A DNA stretch of 64,000 bases from Paranoxybacillus vitaminiphilus (GCF_003259935.1 NZ_QLMH01000006.1:124001-188000), one strand, 5' to 3'. Counted from the first letter of the stretch, positions 53,034-63,854 are shown. The notes: a model not told the origin generated them from the sequence alone. Program-made: numbers and translations.

Positions 53034-54085
53034 TGAATGTATTGCAGGAAATCCCGGCTTTAAATAAAGAAATAGGAGACCAAGTACGTTCTTATATTAA
53101 CCAGTTGACAAAGCCGGTTGGAAGTCTTGGGCGGCTAGAGGAAATCGCGATCGAATTGGCCGAAATGACGGCATCCCCTTTTCCAAGTGTTACTCCACCG
53201 GGTGTCATCGTTTTTGCGGCAGACCATGGTGTGGCTAAAGAAGGTGTGTCGGCTTATCCGCAAGAAGTCACAGCGCAAATGGTATTGAACTTTTTAAACG
53301 GTGGCGCCGCCATTAATGTGTTTAGCAGACAAATCGGAGCGAAATTTACTGTTGTTGATGTAGGGGTGGCAACGGATTTGAAAGGAGAAGGTTTAATAAG
53401 TAAAAAGGTGCGCTATGGTACGGAAAACTTTTGTGAAAAAGATGCGATGAGCATAGAAGAAGCAAAACAGGCGGTTGCCATTGGCTATGAGCAGGCGGAA
53501 GCAATGATAACCGGGGGAATCAAATGTTTAATTGTTGGAGAAATGGGAATTGCCAATACGACGGCAAGCAGCACGATCCTTGCGCTATTAAGCGGTAAAG
53601 AGATCGAGTCACTTGTCGGAAAAGGAACGGGGATTCCTGATGAAAAACTTGCCCATAAACGAGATGTCATTCAACGTGCTTTATCAGCCCGGAATCCGGA
53701 TGTGAATGACCCATTGGATATTCTTTCAAAAGTGGGAGGATTAGAAATTGCCGCAATGGCCGGGGCGATGCTGGCAGGAGCCTCTCACCGCATACCGATT
53801 CTCGTTGATGGATTTATTTGTTCGGTAGCCGCGCTGATTGCGAAATTATTTAATCCTAGAGTAGTTGATTATATGATTCTTGGACATCGTTCGAAAGAGA
53901 GCGGGCATCAAGTGGCAATTGACATGTTAGGGAAACAACCATTGCTTGATTTAGGAATGCGTCTTGGAGAAGGAAGCGGGGCAGCGGTTGCTTTTCCGCT
54001 GTTACAGTTTGCGACCAAGATGTTAAGTGAGATGGCCACATTTTCGTCAGCACAAATTTCTAATCGACATGATCCGTCATTGTGA
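53030..54085 (+). CDS. cobT: Nicotinate-nucleotide:dimethylbenzimidazole phosphoribosyltransferase CobT
   Basis: 351-aa enzyme forming alpha-ribazole phosphate for the lower ligand. FAADHGVAKEGVSAYP, GEMGIANTTASS and the catalytic-glutamate region GMRLGEGSGAAVAFPLL are present. GTG at 53030 gives a 4-bp overlap with cobQ; an adjacent ATG at 53033 is equally likely. GGGGGGAT lies upstream. The other nucleotide-loop genes are not in the window. Confidence 0.94.
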   Translation: MMNVLQEIPALNKEIGDQVRSYINQLTKPVGSLGRLEEIAIELAEMTASPFPSVTPPGVIVFAADHGVAKEGVSAYPQEVTAQMVLNFLNGGAAINVFSRQIGAKFTVVDVGVATDLKGEGLISKKVRYGTENFCEKDAMSIEEAKQAVAIGYEQAEAMITGGIKCLIVGEMGIANTTASSTILALLSGKEIESLVGKGTGIPDEKLAHKRDVIQRALSARNPDVNDPLDILSKVGGLEIAAMAGAMLAGASHRIPILVDGFICSVAALIAKLFNPRVVDYMILGHRSKESGHQVAIDMLGKQPLLDLGMRLGEGSGAAVAFPLLQFATKMLSEMATFSSAQISNRHDPSL

Positions 54086-54113
54086 AGCAATGGAGAAAAG
54101 GGAGCGATAGATA

Positions 54114-54878
54114 GTGGAAAAGGGAAAAGTGTATTTAGTCGGAGCCGGTCCGGGAAATCCAAAACTGATTACATTATACGGAATGGAATGCATTCAAAAA
54201 GCCGATGTCATTGCATATGACAGATTAATAAGCAAAGAGCTGCTGCAATATGCCAAAAAAGACGCTGAGCTGATTTATTGCGGAAAAGAGCCAGGGAAGC
54301 ATGCGCAGATTCAAGAGCAAATTCATCAACTTCTTGTTGAAAAAGCATTGCAGGGAAAAATTGTTACGAGGCTGAAAGGCGGAGATCCGTGCGTATTCGG
54401 CAGAGCGGGAGAAGAGGCGGAAGTGCTGGCAAAGCATCATATTCCGTTTGAGATTGTCCCGGGTGTTACAGCAGGAATTGCCGCCGCTGCATACGCAGGA
54501 ATTCCCGTCACTCACCGTGAGTATGCTTCTGCTGTTACCATCGTTGCAGGGCATCGGAAAAAAGGAAAGGAACATATAAATTGGGAAGCTTTAGCAAAAG
54601 GAAGCGATACGATCGTTTTTTATATGGGCATAAGCAACCTGGATGACATATGTGAAAGTTTAATGGCCTATGGAAAAAGTCCTCACACACCAGTGGCGAT
54701 TGTTGAATGGGGAACGACCAATGAACAGCGTACGGTCGTTGGCGATTTAGCGACAATTGTTGAAAAAGCTAAACAAGCGAACATTTCCTGTCCTGCAGTT
54801 GTTATTGTCGGACAAGTTGTGAAACTAAGGGAAAAAATAAACTGGTTTGTGGAACAATTTGAACCAGCTTATACGTAA
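54114..54878 (+). CDS. cobA: Uroporphyrinogen-III C-methyltransferase (SUMT, CobA)
   Basis: 254-aa SUMT making precorrin-2. N-terminal VYLVGAGPGNPKLITLYG, then LKGGDPCVFGRAGEEAEVL and VPGVTAGIAAAAYAGIPVTHR. It supplies the first committed precursor to CbiX. GTG start at 54114 with AAGGGAGCG somewhat far upstream. No dehydrogenase domain is fused. Confidence 0.94.
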   Translation: MEKGKVYLVGAGPGNPKLITLYGMECIQKADVIAYDRLISKELLQYAKKDAELIYCGKEPGKHAQIQEQIHQLLVEKALQGKIVTRLKGGDPCVFGRAGEEAEVLAKHHIPFEIVPGVTAGIAAAAYAGIPVTHREYASAVTIVAGHRKKGKEHINWEALAKGSDTIVFYMGISNLDDICESLMAYGKSPHTPVAIVEWGTTNEQRTVVGDLATIVEKAKQANISCPAVVIVGQVVKLREKINWFVEQFEPAYT

Positions 54879-54891
54879 AGGTGCGAGGAAA

Positions 54892-55431
54892 ATGGATCAT
54901 GTACGGGGATTCGTCATCGTCTATACAGGTAATGGGAAAGGAAAGACAACAGCGGCATTAGGCTTGGCGCTGCGGGCGGCGGGACATGGGAAAAAAGTAT
55001 TAATCATTCAATTTATTAAATCACCGAACCGCATCTACGGTGAAAAGGTAATGTTTCAACAACTGGGAATTGAAATGCATCAAACAGGAGCAGGTTTTAC
55101 ATGGACAAAGACACCGGAAGAACATCGGGAAGCGCTGAAAAAAGCTTGGGCGCTTACGAAAGAGAAAGTGATGTCGGGGGATTATGATGTCGTGATTTTA
55201 GATGAGCTAAATAATGCTCTTGCTATTGAAAGATTTCCGATTGATGATGTTTTACCGTTTAATGAAGTGCTTGAGTTGATTCAAAAGCGGCCGAAAAAGA
55301 TGCATTTAGTGATTACGGGAAGAGCGGCGAAACAAGAAATCATCGATTGCGCCGATTTGGTGACAGAAATGAAGCCGATTAAGCATTATTATGAACAAGG
55401 AATTGATGCGGTAGAAGGACTGGAGTTTTAA
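54892..55431 (+). CDS. btuR: Cob(I)alamin adenosyltransferase (BtuR/CobO type)
   Basis: 179-aa adenosyltransferase. P-loop VYTGNGKGKTTAALGLALRA, and VILDELNNALA. ATG at 54892 with GCGAGGAAA in front was chosen; an in-frame ATG at 54847 would lie inside cobA. Last gene of the cobalamin operon, completing adenosylation. Confidence 0.94.
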   Translation: MDHVRGFVIVYTGNGKGKTTAALGLALRAAGHGKKVLIIQFIKSPNRIYGEKVMFQQLGIEMHQTGAGFTWTKTPEEHREALKKAWALTKEKVMSGDYDVVILDELNNALAIERFPIDDVLPFNEVLELIQKRPKKMHLVITGRAAKQEIIDCADLVTEMKPIKHYYEQGIDAVEGLEF

Positions 55432-55432
55432 T

Positions 55433-55470
55433 GAAAAACTCCCACCTCTTAAACCAGTGTGGGTGGGAGA
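55433..55470 (-). terminator. Terminator between btuR and the SDR gene
   Basis: CTCCCACC and GGTGGGAG form a stem. The T-run (GTTTTTC) is on the minus-strand side, so it best fits the SDR gene; in the plus direction it lacks Ts but may still weaken read-through. Confidence 0.65.
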
Positions 55471-55533
55471 GGTATATTTCATTATAGATTCATTCCTTGA
55501 ATCTTCTAAATATTTGTAACGGATAGGCAATGC

Positions 55534-56397
55534 TTATCCATTCACAATCTTCCCGCCGTTGACATGGATCATCTGCCCTGTGATGTATGAGGAATCATCG
55601 CTGGCTAAAAACACATAGCTTGGGGCGACTTCTTCAGGCTGCCCCGGCCGCTTCATTGGCGTATTCGAGCCGAATGTGGCGACTTTTTCACTCGAAAAGG
55701 TAGATGGGATTAACGGTGTCCAAATCGGACCAGGAGCGACACCGTTAACACGAATTCCTTTTTGCGCAAGGGACTTTGCTAATGAGCGTGTGAAAGTAAC
55801 AATCGCTCCTTTTGTTGCCGAATAATCAAGAAGCTGCTCATGACCTTCATATGCGGTGACGGAGGATGTATGAATAATCGAGCTCCCTTCTTTTAAATAT
55901 GGAAGGGCTGCTTTTGTTAAATAGAAATAGCCAAACACGTTTGTGCGGAATGTTTTTTCAAGCTGGTGGGATGTAATATTAAGCAAGCTGTTTTGCGGGT
56001 GCTGCTCAGCTGCATTATTGACGAGAATATCAAGCTGACCGAACGCAGCAACGGTTTGTTTTACCGCTTCTTTACAAAAATGCTCGTCACCGATGTCCCC
56101 AGCGATAAGCAAACATTGCCGTCCTTCCTGCTCCACTTGCCTTTTCGTTTCTTCGGCATCTTCATGCTCGTTAAGGTAGATAATTGCTACATCAGCGCCT
56201 TCTTTTGCAAAGTAAATCGCCACTGCTCTGCCGATTCCGCTGTCTCCGCCGCTGATTAAAGCTATTTTATTTTTTAATTTCCCGCTTCCCCGATAGTTCG
56301 GATCCTCAGAAACCGGCTGCGGATTCATTTCCGTTTGTAATCCAGGCTGTTGAAGTTGATGCTGCGGCGGTAATGTGGTTGTCCGTTTATTTGCCAT
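55534..56397 (-). CDS. SDR-family oxidoreductase (general stress protein 39-like)
   Basis: 287-aa short-chain dehydrogenase. A polar N-terminal extension of about 40 residues ([17 protein letters not shown]) precedes the Rossmann loop [15 protein letters not shown]. The catalytic Tyr-Lys is in [11 protein letters not shown], with NNAAEQHP and the C-terminal [12 protein letters not shown]. This extended form resembles B. subtilis GspA39/YdaD-type stress proteins. Substrate unknown. AGGAGGAAAAGGC precedes the ATG. Confidence 0.87.
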   Translation of the reverse strand: MANKRTTTLPPQHQLQQPGLQTEMNPQPVSEDPNYRGSGKLKNKIALISGGDSGIGRAVAIYFAKEGADVAIIYLNEHEDAEETKRQVEQEGRQCLLIAGDIGDEHFCKEAVKQTVAAFGQLDILVNNAAEQHPQNSLLNITSHQLEKTFRTNVFGYFYLTKAALPYLKEGSSIIHTSSVTAYEGHEQLLDYSATKGAIVTFTRSLAKSLAQKGIRVNGVAPGPIWTPLIPSTFSSEKVATFGSNTPMKRPGQPEEVAPSYVFLASDDSSYITGQMIHVNGGKIVNG

Positions 56398-56461
56398 TTG
56401 CCTTTTCCTCCTGTAAAGTGTTCAGTGATTAGTTTTAGTATGGGGAATTTATGAAAAAATA

Positions 56462-56492
56462 TAAAAAGCCGAAGCAAAATTCGCTTCGACTT
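56462..56492 (-). terminator. Terminator of the yitJ-metH operon
   Basis: On the minus strand AAAGTCGAAGC pairs with GCTTCGGCTTT and is followed by TTTATATTTTTTC, right after the metH stop. Confidence 0.85.
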
Positions 56493-56493
56493 T

Positions 56494-59400
56494 CTATAGA
56501 ACGTTAAAATATCTCGCTTCCGGGTGGGCGAAAACAATCGCTGATACGGAGGCTTCCGGTTCCATCATAAATCCTTCTGTTAACTCAATGTCAATTTCTT
56601 CTGGCTGCAACAGGCGGAACAGTTTTTCTTGGTCCTCAAGGTTCGGACATGCCGGATAACCAAATGAAAACCGCTGCCCTTGATATTTCGCGGCAAATCG
56701 TTCCTGCATTGTCATGTCAGGGCTGTCCGGGAAGCCCCAGCGATCGCGCATAATTTGATGCACGCGTTCGGCTAATCCTTCAGCTGTTTCTAAAGCAAGT
56801 GCTTGAATTGCATGACTTCGTAAAAATTCTCCGTTTTCTTTCCATTGCTGCGCCAGCTCGCGAATACCTTTCCCAGCCGTTACGGCAAAAAATCCGACAT
56901 AATCCAACTCTCCGCTTTCCACCGATTTAATATAATCAGCTAAGCAAAGGTAAGGCGCTTTTTGCTGCCGCGGAAATTCAAATGTTTCAATCACTGTTTT
57001 TTCATCAGCAGGAGAGTAAATATAAATTTTATTGCCATCGCTTTGCGCAGGGAAGAACTGATAAACGGCCGCTGGTGTAATCCATTGCTGTCTTTTCGCC
57101 TCCGACAGCAAATCATCAATAAGCTCCTTCAACATGACGGCTTTTTCATCGTTTGCTTCGAGCAATTCTTTTACTTTTCCTTTTAAGCCGAGATGATGGC
57201 CGAGAAGCATTTGCCAATTGATGTATGGCTCGATGTGAGATAGAGAAAAGTCTTTGATCACATGGCGTTCTAAGTCGTATGGCTTAAAAACGGGTACGGC
57301 CGTTGAAACATTCGACCTTGGAATAGCAGCGGCTTTTGCTGCCATATTTTCACTCGCTGTCCGTTGTTTCTGTTTAGAATATTCGATTTCACCTCGCTGC
57401 AAGCGGTTGGCGAGGGCCAGCCCGTCCATGGCGTCTTTCGCATATAAGACAATGCCGTCATATTCAGGGGCAATTTTATTTTCGGTAAATTTCCGCGATA
57501 GCGCTGCACCGCCGACTAAAATCGGAATGGAAATACCGGCTTGTTTTAAATCTTGAGCCGTTACGACCATTTGCTGTGCTGATTTTACCAGCAGGCCGGA
57601 AAGCCCGATGATATCCGGTTTTTCTAATTTTATTGCTTCAATCAATTGCTGCGGAGTCACTTTAATTCCTAAATCGACCACTTTAAATCCGTTGTTGCTT
57701 AAAATAATATCGACTAAGTTTTTGCCGATATCATGAACGTCTCCTTTTACGGTTGCAAGCAATACTTTGCCTTTCGAGCTGTCTTCCGTTTTTTCCATAT
57801 ACGGTTCTAAAAAAGCGACAGCCGCTTTCATAACTTCAGCGCTTTGCAACACTTCGGCAACGATTAATTGATTATCGTTAAATAATCTTCCGACTTCGTT
57901 CATTCCATCCATTAACGGACCATTGATGATTTGCAGCGGATCGGAATAGCGTTGCAGTGCTTGTTCTAAATCTTCAAATAACCCTTCTTTTGTTCCCTCT
58001 ACAACATAGTTGGCGAGCCGTTCTTCAAGTGTTAACGTGATTTTTGGCTTTTTCGTTTCCTTCGTTTTATTGCGGTAAAAATCCGTAAACGTTGCCAATG
58101 TTTCATCAGTTGTGTTAAACAATAAGGCTTCGGCAAGTTTTACTTCTTCAGCGGGAATCGACGCGAATCGTTCCAGTTTTTCTGTATTCACAATCGCATA
58201 ATCCAATCCGGCCTGTGTGCAATGGTATAGAAAAACAGAGTTCAACACTTCCCGGCCGGCAGGAGGCAATCCGAAGGAAACGTTACTTATGCCGAGAATC
58301 GTTAAACATTGCGGCAGTCTTTCTTTAATCAGGCGAATTCCTTCGATTGTTTCCTTTGCTGAACCAATATACTGCTCATCCCCTGTGCCGACCGGGAATA
58401 CAAGCGGGTCAAAAATAATGTCTTGCGGAGCAATCCCATATTTGTTGACAAGTAAATCATAGGAACGAAGCGCGATTTCCAGCTTCCGTTCGGCTGTAAT
58501 CGCCATTCCTTGTTCATCGATCGTTCCGACGACAACAGCCGCACCGTATTTTTTGATGAGAGGAACCACTTTTTCAAACCGTTCTTCGCCATCTTCCAGA
58601 TTAATTGAGTTAATAATGGCTTTCCCTTGTGAATAGGAAAGGGCGCATTCAATCACTTGTTCGTCGGTTGAATCAATGACAAGCGGAACTTTCACTTTTT
58701 TCACGACTTGTTGAATAAACTTTTCCATATCCTCTTTTTCGTTCCGGTCAGGGTCAGCCAAGCAAATATCGATGACATGGGCGCCGTTTTTCACTTGGGC
58801 GCGGGCAATTTCCGCCGCTTCTTCATATTTTCCTTCGGCAATTAATCGTTTAAATTTTCGCGAACCGATGACGTTTGTCCGTTCGCCGACGAAAAGAGGA
58901 CGCATTGTTTCATCATAAATGAGCGGATCGATGCCGGATACAACGTGTGTGTCAAAAGACGATGGAATCGGACGCGGCGGGATCCCTTTTACCGCTTCAG
59001 CAATCGCGCGAATATGCTCCGGTGTCGTGCCGCAGCAGCCGCCGACAATATTAAGCCAACCTTTTTCAGCAAACTGTCTCACTTTTTTTGCTAAAATGTC
59101 CGGCGCTTCATGATAATGGCCTTCTTCATCGGGCAATCCGGCATTCGGATAGCAGCTCACCGCTGTATTCGCAAGCGAGGAGAGGGTACGAAGATGGTCG
59201 GTCATAAACTCCGGTCCTGTTGCACAGTTTAAGCCGACAGCGATTGGTTTCATATGCTGAAGCGAAATAAAGAATGCTTCAATATTTTGCCCGGCAAGTG
59301 TCGTTCCCATCGGTTCAATCGTTCCTGAAACGATGAGAGGAACTTTTTTTCCTACTTTTTCAAAAGCGCGAGAAATCCCGATAAATCCCGCTTTCACATT

Positions 59401-59904
59401 CAGCATGTCTTGACAAGTTTCGAGAAGAAGGAGGTCTACTCCGCCAATGAGTAAACCGCGGGCTTGCTCTTCGTATGCTTCAATTAATTGTTCGAACGTA
59501 ACTCCGCCTGTAACAGAAAGTGTTTTTGTCGTTGGTCCCATCGATCCGGCGACGAACCGCGGCCACTCTTGGGTGGAGTAGCGGTCGGCTGCTTTTCTCG
59601 CCAGTTTTGCCGATTGTACGTTCAGCTCAAAGGCGAGATGACCAAGTGCATATTCATCTAATACGATGTTTGTCGCCCCGAATGTGTTTGTTTCAATAAT
59701 GTCGGCACCAGCTTTTAAATAGGCTTCGTGAATACGTTCAATGACATGAGGAGCGGTGAGCGACAAATATTCATTGCAGCCTTCGTATTGTTCTCCGCCA
59801 AAATCATCAGCGGTTAATTGAAAACTTTGAATCATTGTTCCCATCGCGCCGTCGATGACAAGAATTTTCTTTTGCAATTGTTGTTCCAATAGAGTACTAG
59901 CCAT
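56494..59904 (-). CDS. metH: Cobalamin-dependent methionine synthase MetH
   Basis: 1,136-aa enzyme transferring methyl from methyltetrahydrofolate to homocysteine via cobalamin. Start at 59904 follows AAAGGAAGATTTTC and gives [11 protein letters not shown]; an upstream ATG at 59958 has no site. Domains in order: homocysteine methylase (DGAMGTMIQ, zinc ligands in NCATGPE and [10 protein letters not shown]), pterin-binding ([12 protein letters not shown]), cobalamin-binding with His724 ligand ([10 protein letters not shown]), and the SAM-binding activation domain ([19 protein letters not shown]). Overlaps yitJ by 8 bp. Depends on the cobalamin operon 1 kb away. Confidence 0.96.
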   Translation of the reverse strand: MASTLLEQQLQKKILVIDGAMGTMIQSFQLTADDFGGEQYEGCNEYLSLTAPHVIERIHEAYLKAGADIIETNTFGATNIVLDEYALGHLAFELNVQSAKLARKAADRYSTQEWPRFVAGSMGPTTKTLSVTGGVTFEQLIEAYEEQARGLLIGGVDLLLLETCQDMLNVKAGFIGISRAFEKVGKKVPLIVSGTIEPMGTTLAGQNIEAFFISLQHMKPIAVGLNCATGPEFMTDHLRTLSSLANTAVSCYPNAGLPDEEGHYHEAPDILAKKVRQFAEKGWLNIVGGCCGTTPEHIRAIAEAVKGIPPRPIPSSFDTHVVSGIDPLIYDETMRPLFVGERTNVIGSRKFKRLIAEGKYEEAAEIARAQVKNGAHVIDICLADPDRNEKEDMEKFIQQVVKKVKVPLVIDSTDEQVIECALSYSQGKAIINSINLEDGEERFEKVVPLIKKYGAAVVVGTIDEQGMAITAERKLEIALRSYDLLVNKYGIAPQDIIFDPLVFPVGTGDEQYIGSAKETIEGIRLIKERLPQCLTILGISNVSFGLPPAGREVLNSVFLYHCTQAGLDYAIVNTEKLERFASIPAEEVKLAEALLFNTTDETLATFTDFYRNKTKETKKPKITLTLEERLANYVVEGTKEGLFEDLEQALQRYSDPLQIINGPLMDGMNEVGRLFNDNQLIVAEVLQSAEVMKAAVAFLEPYMEKTEDSSKGKVLLATVKGDVHDIGKNLVDIILSNNGFKVVDLGIKVTPQQLIEAIKLEKPDIIGLSGLLVKSAQQMVVTAQDLKQAGISIPILVGGAALSRKFTENKIAPEYDGIVLYAKDAMDGLALANRLQRGEIEYSKQKQRTASENMAAKAAAIPRSNVSTAVPVFKPYDLERHVIKDFSLSHIEPYINWQMLLGHHLGLKGKVKELLEANDEKAVMLKELIDDLLSEAKRQQWITPAAVYQFFPAQSDGNKIYIYSPADEKTVIETFEFPRQQKAPYLCLADYIKSVESGELDYVGFFAVTAGKGIRELAQQWKENGEFLRSHAIQALALETAEGLAERVHQIMRDRWGFPDSPDMTMQERFAAKYQGQRFSFGYPACPNLEDQEKLFRLLQPEEIDIELTEGFMMEPEASVSAIVFAHPEARYFNVL

Positions 59905-61747
59905 TGAAAATCTTCCTTTCTTGTGATGCTCTTTCTTTTTCATAAATATAATTAGCAAGTTCCACTGTCATCTCATAGCGCAAAAATGGCGTAATTAAGT
60001 AGATGCCATTAAACAACTCAAACGCTGCATCAATTAATGACTTGGCAATGGCGATTCCTTCGCGTGCCGATTGAATCGGGTCGTTTGCGCAGGCGGCCAT
60101 TCGTGCCCGTATCTCGTCAGAAAGGGTAATTCCCGGCACTTCATGGTGAAGAAAGTCTGCATTACGCGCGCTTGTTAACGGCATAATTCCGATATAAATC
60201 GGAACGGACAAATGTTTTGTTGCTTCGTATACTTCTTCGATTTGTCGTTCAGAGTAAAGCGGCTGTGAGATGAAATAATGCGCACCGCAGCGAATTTTCT
60301 TTTCCAGCCGTTCAACTGCTTTATCAAGGTAGCGAACATTCGGATTAAATGCCGCTGCAATCGAAAAGTTTGTTTTTTCACCGAGAGGTTTGCCTGAATA
60401 AGATAAACCTTCGTTAAATTGACTAATTAATTGAATTAAATCAAATGATGATAAATCATAAACAGACGTAGCGCCAGGAAAATCGCCGATTTTCGACGGA
60501 TCTCCTGTGACAGCAAGAACATCGGTAATGCCAAGCGTATGCAGGCCCATTAAATGCGACTGCAGGCCAATTAAATTGCGGTCGCGGCACGTAATATGAA
60601 TCAAAGGGCGGAGGCCAAGCTGCTCTTTCAAGATCGTGCCCAGAGCTACATTGCTGATGCGCGGTGTTGCCAATGAATTATCAGCAAGTGTCAATGCATC
60701 AATTCCCGTTTCTTTTAGTGCTTTAGCTCCTTCTAAAAACTTTGCAATGCCGAGCTTTTTCGGCGGATCAAGTTCAACGATAACGGATCGTCTTTGTTTG
60801 ACGATTTCATGTAAAGCCGGTTTTTTATTAGGAGCAGAAGCCTGCACAGAAACGACAATATTTCGCTCTTTTACTTTTTTTTCAGTGACCGGCTTTAATC
60901 CTTTTAATGCTTTCGCAATCGCTGCAATATGCTTTGGCGTCGTGCCGCAGCAGCCGCCGATTAAGCGGGCGCCTTGTTCGCGAAAAGCTAAGGCTGTTTC
61001 TTCAAAATAGCTTGGGTTTGTTTCATAGACAAGTCGTCCGTCACGATAATCCGGTAAACTTGCATTCGGATAGACGGATAGAAACGCTTTTTTCGGAAGC
61101 GGTACTTCTTCAAGCGAGCGAATCATATAATACGGCCCTAAGTGACAGTTCAGCCCGATTACATCAGCCCCCAATGCTTCAAGCCGGTCAAATGCATCAG
61201 CGAGGTGTGTTCCATCTTGCAGCACGCCTACTTCATGGAGAGTCACATGGGCAACGATCGGTTTGTCTGTTTCTTTTCTGGCAATAGGCAAAACCGTTAA
61301 CAGTTCCTCTAAATCGTAATACGTTTCTAGTAAAAGCCCGTCAACATCTTCAGACAACAGGGCATATAACTGTTCGCGGAATGTGCGTTTCACTTCTTCA
61401 AGTGTAATCGCCGTTTTTTTTATGCTTCTTAAACCACCGATTGTTCCAAGTACGTAGGCGCGCCCTTTTGCGGCCTGCTTTGCGATGCGGACGGCGGCTT
61501 CGTTTATTTCTTTTACTTGCTCTTCCAAGCCGTAGCGGGCAAGCTTCACATAGTTGGCTCCATACGTATTTGTTTGAATGACGTTTGCTCCCGCTTCAAT
61601 ATAAGCTTTGTGTATATGCAAAATTTCTTCTTGCCGTGATAGATTTAATTCCTCAAAACAACTATCCACTCCGTGGGAATAAAGCAGCGTTCCCATCGCA
61701 CCATCAGCAATTAAAATCTGCTGTGCTAAATCATCAAGAAATCCCAA
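59897..61747 (-). CDS. yitJ: Bifunctional homocysteine S-methyltransferase / methylenetetrahydrofolate reductase YitJ
   Basis: 616-aa fusion. Residues 1-290 are a homocysteine S-methyltransferase ([23 protein letters not shown], zinc cysteines [10 protein letters not shown]). Residues about 310-610 are an MTHFR domain ([43 protein letters not shown]) making methyl-THF for MetH. The stop overlaps the metH start. Under a SAM riboswitch, as in B. subtilis yitJ. Confidence 0.95.
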   Translation of the reverse strand: MGFLDDLAQQILIADGAMGTLLYSHGVDSCFEELNLSRQEEILHIHKAYIEAGANVIQTNTYGANYVKLARYGLEEQVKEINEAAVRIAKQAAKGRAYVLGTIGGLRSIKKTAITLEEVKRTFREQLYALLSEDVDGLLLETYYDLEELLTVLPIARKETDKPIVAHVTLHEVGVLQDGTHLADAFDRLEALGADVIGLNCHLGPYYMIRSLEEVPLPKKAFLSVYPNASLPDYRDGRLVYETNPSYFEETALAFREQGARLIGGCCGTTPKHIAAIAKALKGLKPVTEKKVKERNIVVSVQASAPNKKPALHEIVKQRRSVIVELDPPKKLGIAKFLEGAKALKETGIDALTLADNSLATPRISNVALGTILKEQLGLRPLIHITCRDRNLIGLQSHLMGLHTLGITDVLAVTGDPSKIGDFPGATSVYDLSSFDLIQLISQFNEGLSYSGKPLGEKTNFSIAAAFNPNVRYLDKAVERLEKKIRCGAHYFISQPLYSERQIEEVYEATKHLSVPIYIGIMPLTSARNADFLHHEVPGITLSDEIRARMAACANDPIQSAREGIAIAKSLIDAAFELFNGIYLITPFLRYEMTVELANYIYEKERASQERKIFNG

Positions 61748-61772
61748 ATCTCTTCCCTCCGTTCCGTTGTAA

Positions 61773-61806
61773 AAATAAAAAAGCCTTCTAAGAAGAAGAC
61801 TTTTTT
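61773..61806 (-). terminator. SAM-riboswitch terminator before yitJ
   Basis: On the minus strand AAGTCTTCT and AGAAGGCTT pair (one G-U), followed by TTTTATTTTT. It forms the off-state in high SAM. Confidence 0.8.
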
Positions 61807-61821
61807 ATTTGCTCATTCCTC

Positions 61822-62026
61822 TTCTTATCTTCCAAGCGAAACGCTTGTCTGGATTTAGCACCTTGACTTCGAAAAGAGAAACAATTTGTGCTCTTAGGGA
61901 AACCGGTGTGTATAGGGGGCACAACAAGCAATTTTCATTGCTTCCGGTTTCCCTTAAGAGTTTTTTCGCTGAAGTCGGTTGCTGAGGGTTCGTCGGGCCA
62001 GTCCCTCCCCCTCTCTTGATAAGAAA
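61822..62026 (-). promoter_or_regulatory. SAM-I (S-box) riboswitch with an enlarged P3 arm
   Basis: Minus-strand S-box core: CTTATCAAGAGAGGGGGAGGG, ACTGGCCCGACGAACCCTCAGCAACC, then AAGGTGCTAAATCC, CAAGCGTTTCGCTTG and GATAAGAAG (closing P1). The GACTTC/GAAGTC arms of P3 are 100 nt apart (61865-61976), with a long inner stem CCGGTTTCCCTTAAGAG/CTCTTAGGGAAACCGG and a terminal AAGCAAT/ATTGCTT hairpin. P3 is normally short. Core motifs are intact, so it should be functional. It senses SAM and controls yitJ-metH. Confidence 0.92.
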
Positions 62027-62060
62027 CTGCTATTTAGTTGTTACGAAATGATTTATATAT

Positions 62061-62089
62061 AATTTAAATAATTTTTAGAAAATAATCAA
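62061..62089 (-). promoter_or_regulatory. Sigma-A-like promoter of yitJ-metH
   Basis: On the minus strand TTGATT, 17 bp, TAAATT, about 35 nt before the riboswitch. Confidence 0.5.
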
Positions 62090-62124
62090 CTATTAATTTG
62101 CATAAAAAGGAGTCCGCGTTCAAA

Positions 62125-62163
62125 GGAAAAAGGAGGCTGACCTAAGCGGGATGTCAGACTCCG
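62125..62163 (-). terminator. Terminator of yajQ
   Basis: On the minus strand GGAGTCTGAC pairs with GGTCAGCCTCC and is followed by TTTTTCC, about 95 nt after the yajQ stop. The rest of the gap has nothing recognised. Confidence 0.65.
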
Positions 62164-62258
62164 CCATACAACGTATAGGACATAATGGAATTTAGATAAA
62201 TGATATGATTGTGGATGGCATGTGAGGTAAGACCATTATAAGTCCGCCTTTTTTGGTT

Positions 62259-62750
62259 TTAGCGATAGTTGACAAATTGAACATCAATCGGCAAGTCCGC
62301 TTCGCGAATCGCAGCAATGACTTTTTGTAAATCATCTTTGCTTTTGCCGCTGACGCGGATTTGGTCATCTTGAATTTGGCTTTTTACTTTTAAGCCGGTA
62401 TTTTTAATAATGGTGTTAATTTTTTTCGCATTGTCTTTGTCGATGCCTTGGACAAGTTTGGCGCGCTGGCGGACCGTACCGCCGGAAGCGGGTTCAACTT
62501 TTCCGTATTGAATATTTTTCGTTGGCACGCCGCGCTTAATGAGTTTGCCGATGAGTACGTCTTTCAACTGCTCCAACTTAAATTCATCATCAGAAATGAG
62601 AACGAGTTCATCTTTTTCTAAAGAAATGCTGCTTTTGCTGCCTTTAAAGTCATAGCGGTTTTGAATTTCTTTCATTGCGATATTTATGGCATTTGTTACT
62701 TCAGACAAATCAACTTTGGATACAATATCAAATGAGCTTTCTTTTGACAT
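62259..62750 (-). CDS. yajQ: YajQ-family nucleotide-binding protein (YitK)
   Basis: 163-aa YajQ-family protein. Start at 62750 follows GGAGGTAGC and gives [20 protein letters not shown]; an earlier ATG at 62777 lacks a site. Family motifs [10 protein letters not shown] and [12 protein letters not shown]-like (here [12 protein letters not shown]) are present. Some members bind c-di-GMP; the binding partner here is unknown. B. subtilis yitK lies at the same place. Confidence 0.92.
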   Translation of the reverse strand: MSKESSFDIVSKVDLSEVTNAINIAMKEIQNRYDFKGSKSSISLEKDELVLISDDEFKLEQLKDVLIGKLIKRGVPTKNIQYGKVEPASGGTVRQRAKLVQGIDKDNAKKINTIIKNTGLKVKSQIQDDQIRVSGKSKDDLQKVIAAIREADLPIDVQFVNYR

Positions 62751-62848
62751 TATGCTACCTCCGGAAAGTTTGGTCATTTGCCTCCATTATAGTAAAATAT
62801 AGCATGCGAAACAACTTTTACAGAGTATGAAAAGAAAGAAGGAAGATT

Positions 62849-63709
62849 ATGAATCCATTATTGCCTGGAAGTGTAGTTGCGTTAACTGTAAAGAAGTTAG
62901 CCCCGTTTGGGTATTGGCTGACAAATGGAAAAGAAGATGTATTTCTTCATAAAAAGGAAGCAGAAGAGCTTCAGTTAAATGATGAAGTAACTGTATTTTT
63001 ATATCGTGATAATCGCGGACGATTAATAGCAACAGCAACGATTCCGACGATTACAAATGAACGCTATGGCTGGGTGGAAGTGGTTGAAGTTGTACCAAAG
63101 CTCGGTGTCTTTGTTGATATCGGTATTTCTAAAGACGTTCTTGTTTCTCTTGATGATTTGCCGCCGCTTGAAGAGCTTTGGCCGATGTGCGGCGATCAAT
63201 TATACTGCTCATTAAAAACGGACAAGCGCGGCCGTTTGCTTGCGGATTTAGCTGCGGAAAAAGTGATGGAGGCAATCGCTGTTAAAGCAACGGAAGCGGA
63301 GTTTAACAAAAATATTCGCGGTCGTATTTACCGCTTAATCAAGGATGGCTCATTCATGATATCTGATGTCGGGTATCTCGGGTTTATTCACCACTCTCAA
63401 CGCCGAAAAGAACCGCGCCTCGGTGAATTAGTCGAAGGCAGGATTATCGGGGTTAAAGAAGATGGGACCGTCAATGTTTCGTTATTGCCGCGCAAACATG
63501 AAAGCATTGATGAAGATGCAGGGAAAATTTATCAATATATGGAGAGCCGCGGCGGGGCAATGCCGTACAGTGATAAAAGCGACCCGGATGACATTAAAGC
63601 GCGTTTTCACATGAGCAAGGCCGCATTCAAACGGGCGTTAGGAAGATTGATGAAAGAAAATAAAGTATATCAAGAAGATGGATGGACATATTTTATGAAG
63701 AATAAATAA
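62849..63709 (+). CDS. cvfB: S1-domain RNA-binding protein CvfB (YitL)
   Basis: 286-aa protein of the CvfB/YitL family, with three S1-type beta-barrel domains and a C-terminal winged helix (MSKAAFKRALGRLMKENKVY). GKEDVFLHKKEAE and GRLLADLAAEKV are recognisable. It binds RNA and affects virulence-type gene expression in other Firmicutes; role here is inferred. AAAGAAGGAAG precedes the ATG. Divergent from yajQ. Confidence 0.9.
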   Translation: MNPLLPGSVVALTVKKLAPFGYWLTNGKEDVFLHKKEAEELQLNDEVTVFLYRDNRGRLIATATIPTITNERYGWVEVVEVVPKLGVFVDIGISKDVLVSLDDLPPLEELWPMCGDQLYCSLKTDKRGRLLADLAAEKVMEAIAVKATEAEFNKNIRGRIYRLIKDGSFMISDVGYLGFIHHSQRRKEPRLGELVEGRIIGVKEDGTVNVSLLPRKHESIDEDAGKIYQYMESRGGAMPYSDKSDPDDIKARFHMSKAAFKRALGRLMKENKVYQEDGWTYFMKNK

Positions 63710-63792
63710 ACAGATTATGAGGAGAACAACAATTAAAATGGCAGATAAAGCAGTCCCGTTAAACATGAAAACAACATAAAAAGCTGTCGTAT

Positions 63793-63838
63793 AAGGGTCT
63801 GCCCCCTTACTGTATTGCGGGTTCAGACCCTTTATTTT
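63793..63838. terminator. Terminator between cvfB and the small minus-strand gene
   Basis: AAGGGTCTG and CAGACCCTT pair around a GC-rich loop and are followed by TATTTTTG; an outer CTGTC/GACAG extends it. It can act for both converging genes. Confidence 0.75.
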
Positions 63839-63854
63839 TGAGACAGCCTTGCTT

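Noticed and set aside
63738-63779. 13-codon frame MADKAVPLNMKTT after cvfB
   Set aside because: Too short, although GAGGAG precedes it; nothing else supports translation.
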